A stretch of 14,677 nt of DNA from Actinomycetota bacterium (GTDB lineage: Bacteria; Actinomycetota; Thermoleophilia; Gaiellales; Gaiellaceae): assembly GCA_013694685.1 (NCBI GenBank), contig JACDBY010000005.1, forward strand, positions 1 through 14,677, read 5' to 3'. Every line of letters begins with the position of its first letter. The first letter of the stretch is position 1. Positions 12,816 through 14,677 of the stretch are shown here, in pieces. The position numbers and the translations under genes were made by a program. Below the pieces are notes generated by a model. The model was given only the letters and a program-made list of their open reading frames with translations, was not told the DNA's origin and ran no database searches.

Positions 12816-13735
12816 CAGAAGTAGCCCAGGCGCTTGCGGTCTTCCATCGCGGCTTCGGACACCTTGTCGTCTGCGCGCGTCTCGCCACGCTCGGTGATCC
12901 GGGTGGCGGCGATCTCGCCCACCACCTCGGCGATCGTCTCGGCCCGGGAGCGGACGCCGCCGGTGCACGACATGTCGCCGACCGTTCGGAAGCGCACCCA
13001 TTCGCTGAACGGCTCCTCGGTCGGATAGCGCTCGACGAACTCCGATGCCGCGTAGAGCATCCCGTCGCGCTCGAACACCTCGCGCTCGTGGGCGAAGTAG
13101 ATCGCGGGCAGCTCCAGCTCCTCGCGCGCGACGTACTGCCACACGTCGAGCTCCGTCCAGTTCGAGATCGGAAAGACGCGCACCTGCTCGCCCTTGCGGA
13201 TCCGTCCGTTGTAGAGGTTCCACAGCTCCGGTCGCTGCGCGCGCGGGTCCCACTGCCCGAAGTCGTCGCGGAACGAGAAGATCCGCTCCTTCGCGCGCGA
13301 GCGCTCCTCGTCGCGGCGGGCACCGCCGATCGCCGCGTCGAAGCCGTGCTCGGTCATTGCGTCGAGGAGCGTCGTCGTCTGGAGCTGGTTCCGCGAGGCT
13401 CGTGGCCCTGTCTGCTCCACGACGCGGCCACGGTCGATCGACTCCTGGACGGAAGCGACGACCAGGCGCTCACCGAGCTCGCCGACCCGCCGGTCGCGGT
13501 ACTCGATCGCCTCCGGGAAGTTGTGGCCCGTGTCGACGTGCATCAGCGGAAAGGGGAAGCGGCCGGGGCGGAACGCCTTCTCCGCCAGCCGCAGGAGGAC
13601 GATCGAGTCCTTGCCGCCGGAGAAGAGGAGCACGGGCCGCTCGAGCTCGGCCGCGACCTCGCGCATGATGTGGATCGCCTCCGCCTCGAGCACGTCGAGG
13701 TGCGAGAGGTGGACGAGAGGGGCTTTCGACGTCAC
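12815..13735 (-). CDS. cysD: Sulfate adenylyltransferase small subunit (CysD)
   Basis: This protein of 306 residues, in the PP-loop ATP pyrophosphatase fold, makes adenosine 5'-phosphosulfate (APS) from ATP and sulfate with CysN. Motifs: LLFSGGKDSIVLLRLA (the PP-loop), MHVDTGHNFPE, GARRDEERSRAKERIFSFRD, and WTELDVWQYV, ending in the typical RKRLGYF. The length is normal for CysD. The GTG start at 13735 lies 13 bases after the cysH stop and precedes the usual HLSHLDVLEAEAIHIMREV. The frame extends upstream to 13846, but that is a cysH shadow. It is the middle gene of cysH-cysD-cysN. Confidence 0.95.
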   Translation of the reverse strand: MTSKAPLVHLSHLDVLEAEAIHIMREVAAELERPVLLFSGGKDSIVLLRLAEKAFRPGRFPFPLMHVDTGHNFPEAIEYRDRRVGELGERLVVASVQESIDRGRVVEQTGPRASRNQLQTTTLLDAMTEHGFDAAIGGARRDEERSRAKERIFSFRDDFGQWDPRAQRPELWNLYNGRIRKGEQVRVFPISNWTELDVWQYVAREELELPAIYFAHEREVFERDGMLYAASEFVERYPTEEPFSEWVRFRTVGDMSCTGGVRSRAETIAEVVGEIAATRITERGETRADDKVSEAAMEDRKRLGYF

Positions 13736-13748
13736 GGCGGCCCAGTCG

Positions 13749-14438
13749 TCAGGCGTGGAGCCCGCACTCGCTCTTCGCGCTCGCGACCCAGCGACCCTGC
13801 CGGCCTGTGCCGGGCTGTGTGCAGTGCGTGCAGCCGATCGAGGCATACCCCCGCTCGTGCAGCGGGTTCACGGGCAGGTCGCGCTCGCGGACGTACTCCC
13901 AGACGTCCTCGTCCGACCAGTCGGCGAGCGGGCTCGCCTTCCAGAGCTCGTGGCGCTCGTCCCAGCCGAGCTTCGGCGTCTCCGCACGACTCGGCGCCTG
14001 GTCGCGCCGGACGCCGGTGATCCACCCATCGAGTCCTGCGAGGGCGGCGCCAAGCGGCCCGATCTTCCTGATCGAGCAGCAGAGATCCGGGTTTCGCTCC
14101 CAGAGCGCCTCGCCGTGTGTTGCCGCCTGGCGACCGAGCGAGGGTCCCTCGAAGACCTCGATCCGGATGCCGTAGCGCTGCTCGAGCTCGCGCCAGAGCG
14201 CGTACGTCTCGGGGAAGAGCACATGGGTGTCGAGCGCGAAGACGCGGGTCTGCGGCTCTCGCTCGAGGAGCATGTCGAGCAGAACGCTCTCTTCCTTCTG
14301 GAACGAGCAAGCGAGCGCGACACGCGGGTGGAGCCGTTCGAGGACGGTCTCGACGATCTGCTCGGCGGTGAGTGACTCGACGTCGGTCGGCCCGACGAGC
14401 TCGGCGATCGCTGGCATCCGACGAACGGTACCACCCAT
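13749..14438 (-). CDS. cysH: Adenylylsulfate (APS) reductase, CysH family
   Basis: Numbered from the internal ATG at 14417, this protein has 222 residues (229 from 14438). It has the CysH core (CSFQKEESVLLDMLL, DTHVLFPETY, TGVRRDQAPSR) and the Cys pairs Cys113-Cys114 (DLCCSIRK) and Cys196/Cys199 (GCTHCTQ). These bind a [4Fe-4S] cluster and mark the APS-using type. The catalytic SECGLH is at the C-terminus (Cys218). Together with the missing APS kinase, this indicates direct reduction of APS to sulfite. The start is ambiguous. The ATG at 14438 has TAAGGGG 5 bases upstream as a ribosome binding site; the ATG at 14417 has TACCGT 7 bases upstream, fitting leaderless translation. The gene leads the cys operon. 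Confidence 0.93.
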   Translation of the reverse strand: MGGTVRRMPAIAELVGPTDVESLTAEQIVETVLERLHPRVALACSFQKEESVLLDMLLEREPQTRVFALDTHVLFPETYALWRELEQRYGIRIEVFEGPSLGRQAATHGEALWERNPDLCCSIRKIGPLGAALAGLDGWITGVRRDQAPSRAETPKLGWDERHELWKASPLADWSDEDVWEYVRERDLPVNPLHERGYASIGCTHCTQPGTGRQGRWVASAKSECGLHA

Positions 14439-14443
14439 GAGAG

Positions 14444-14550
14444 CCCCTTATGCGTCGCATTAGCCGAAGCGGGAGTACAGTCCCCCGAGGCGACGGGCTG
14501 ACCGTGACGCGGAGGGACCGACGGCCCTCCACAAGCCGTTTCTCCCCTCG
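14444..14550 (-). promoter_or_regulatory. Structured leader candidate of the cys operon
   Basis: Read on the minus strand, an H-type pseudoknot can form. ACGGC (14539-14535) pairs with GCCGT (14525-14521), and its loop GGAGG (14530-14526) pairs with CCTCC (14515-14511). CGAGG (14550-14546) can pair with CCTCG (14490-14486) to enclose the fold. A small GGGA/TCCC hairpin follows, then the TAAGGGG ribosome binding site (14450-14444). It does not match the SAM-I riboswitch core as I remember it. It requires a transcript starting upstream of 14550, which is unproven. Confidence 0.35.
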
Positions 14551-14578
14551 ATGCGCCACTCGTGCGGGCGCAAAGCTC

Positions 14579-14603
14579 GAAATCGGTGTCAGACACCGAT
14601 TTC
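14579..14603. repeat. Perfect 25-base palindrome, GAAATCGGTGTC-a-GACACCGATTTC
   Basis: Two 12-base arms are perfectly complementary around one central A. I recall the GGTGTC-(a/t)-GACACC core from intergenic palindromes in many unrelated metagenomic genomes, so it is likely a dispersed REP-like element. That is memory, not a search. It lies between cysH and the divergent gene at 14665 and could also fold into a hairpin in RNA. Confidence 0.65.
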
Positions 14604-14619
14604 TGTCAAGGCGTCCGCG

Positions 14620-14643
14620 GGAGCCAGGTCCCGTTCGGGCTCC
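14620..14643. promoter_or_regulatory. Inverted repeat GGAGCC-N12-GGCTCC upstream of a promoter
   Basis: The arms are 14620-14625 and 14638-14643. The repeat covers the -35 to spacer region of the promoter whose -10 is at 14653-14658, so it is a possible operator. It could also be chance in GC-rich DNA. Confidence 0.25.
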
Positions 14644-14652
14644 GACGGGCCG

Positions 14653-14658
14653 TAGGCT
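14653..14658 (+). promoter_or_regulatory. -10-like hexamer (TAGGCT) of the last gene
   Basis: TAGGCT is followed by 6 bases and an ATG at 14665, the same leaderless arrangement seen at five or more other starts in the window. It has the same hexamer as the ferredoxin gene. Confidence 0.45.
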
Positions 14659-14664
14659 CTCTCG

Positions 14665-14677
14665 ATGGACGAGCTCT
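14665..14677 (+). CDS. 5' end of a gene cut by the window edge
   Basis: Only the first four codons (Met-Asp-Glu-Leu) and one extra base are inside the window. The call rests on the ATG 6 bases after a TAGGCT -10 hexamer and on the absence of other coding sequence in 14439-14664. The product cannot be guessed. It is divergent from the cys operon. Confidence 0.4.

Noticed and set aside
14511..14550. SAM-I (S-box) riboswitch before cysH
   Set aside because: The GGAGGG and GGCC-like pieces superficially resemble it, but the order and the conserved core of SAM-I, as I know it, do not match.
14581..14609. Ordinary sigma-70 promoter for cysH (TTGACA plus -10)
   Set aside because: TTGACA is perfect, but at 16-18 bases downstream only CCGATT-like sequence is found, inside a probable repeat palindrome. 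Not annotated as a promoter.
1..14677. tRNA, rRNA or CRISPR array
   Set aside because: I saw no cloverleaf, rRNA-like stretch or regularly spaced direct repeats. The repeats present are irregularly dispersed and structured.

Overview
The window is GC-rich, compactly coded chromosomal DNA. It uses GTG and TTG starts freely, has many 1-4 base gene overlaps, and its stop codons are only TGA and TAG. The gene content (an actinobacterial FdxA-type 7Fe ferredoxin, an Rv2578c-like radical SAM protein, an RsbU/RsbW/RsbV set, a Thr/Pro-linker L,D-transpeptidase, small one-helix basic proteins) suggests an actinobacterium. My best guess is a deep-branching soil or freshwater lineage such as Thermoleophilia/Gaiellales, inferred from memory of similar proteins rather than from a search.

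Layout. 1-1017: three small membrane proteins, two of them divergent from a 54-base promoter region. 1017-2641: a DUF1461 membrane protein overlapping a glycerophosphodiester phosphodiesterase. 2707-5516: an L,D-transpeptidase, then three genes for extracytoplasmic thiol and cytochrome c chemistry (ResA-like, CcmH-like, CcdA-like). 5522-8200 (minus): a partner-switching module of a CHASE3-GAF-SpoIIE phosphatase, an RsbW-like kinase and a STAS antagonist, divergent from a degenerate receiver-domain protein (8276-8581). 8744-9049: 7Fe ferredoxin. 9102-10372 (minus): a NarL-type response regulator coupled to a sensorless, degenerate HisKA_3 kinase-like protein. 10416-11303 (minus): a SplB/Rv2578c-like radical SAM protein with an SOS-type operator on its promoter. 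11517-14438 (minus): a cysH-cysD-cysN sulfate assimilation operon with a structured leader. A further gene starts at 14665 and leaves the window.

Three cross-cutting patterns deserve attention. (1) A dispersed structured repeat family is present as three near-full copies (1015-1146, 8578-8693, 11393-11520) and two short core copies (237-261, 9046-9106). The copy ends supply the TAG stop codon of six genes, out of only seven TAG stops in the window. (2) Nearly every first or lone gene has a TANNNT -10-like hexamer 6-9 bases before its start codon and no Shine-Dalgarno, indicating largely leaderless transcription; genes inside operons lack it. (3) Two regulatory candidates stand out: a perfect GAAC-ACGT-GTTC box abutting the radical SAM promoter, and an H-type pseudoknot fold in the cys operon leader.

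Together the genes form an ordinary housekeeping and signalling region (sulfur assimilation, envelope, stress signalling). The novelty is mainly in the non-coding layer.
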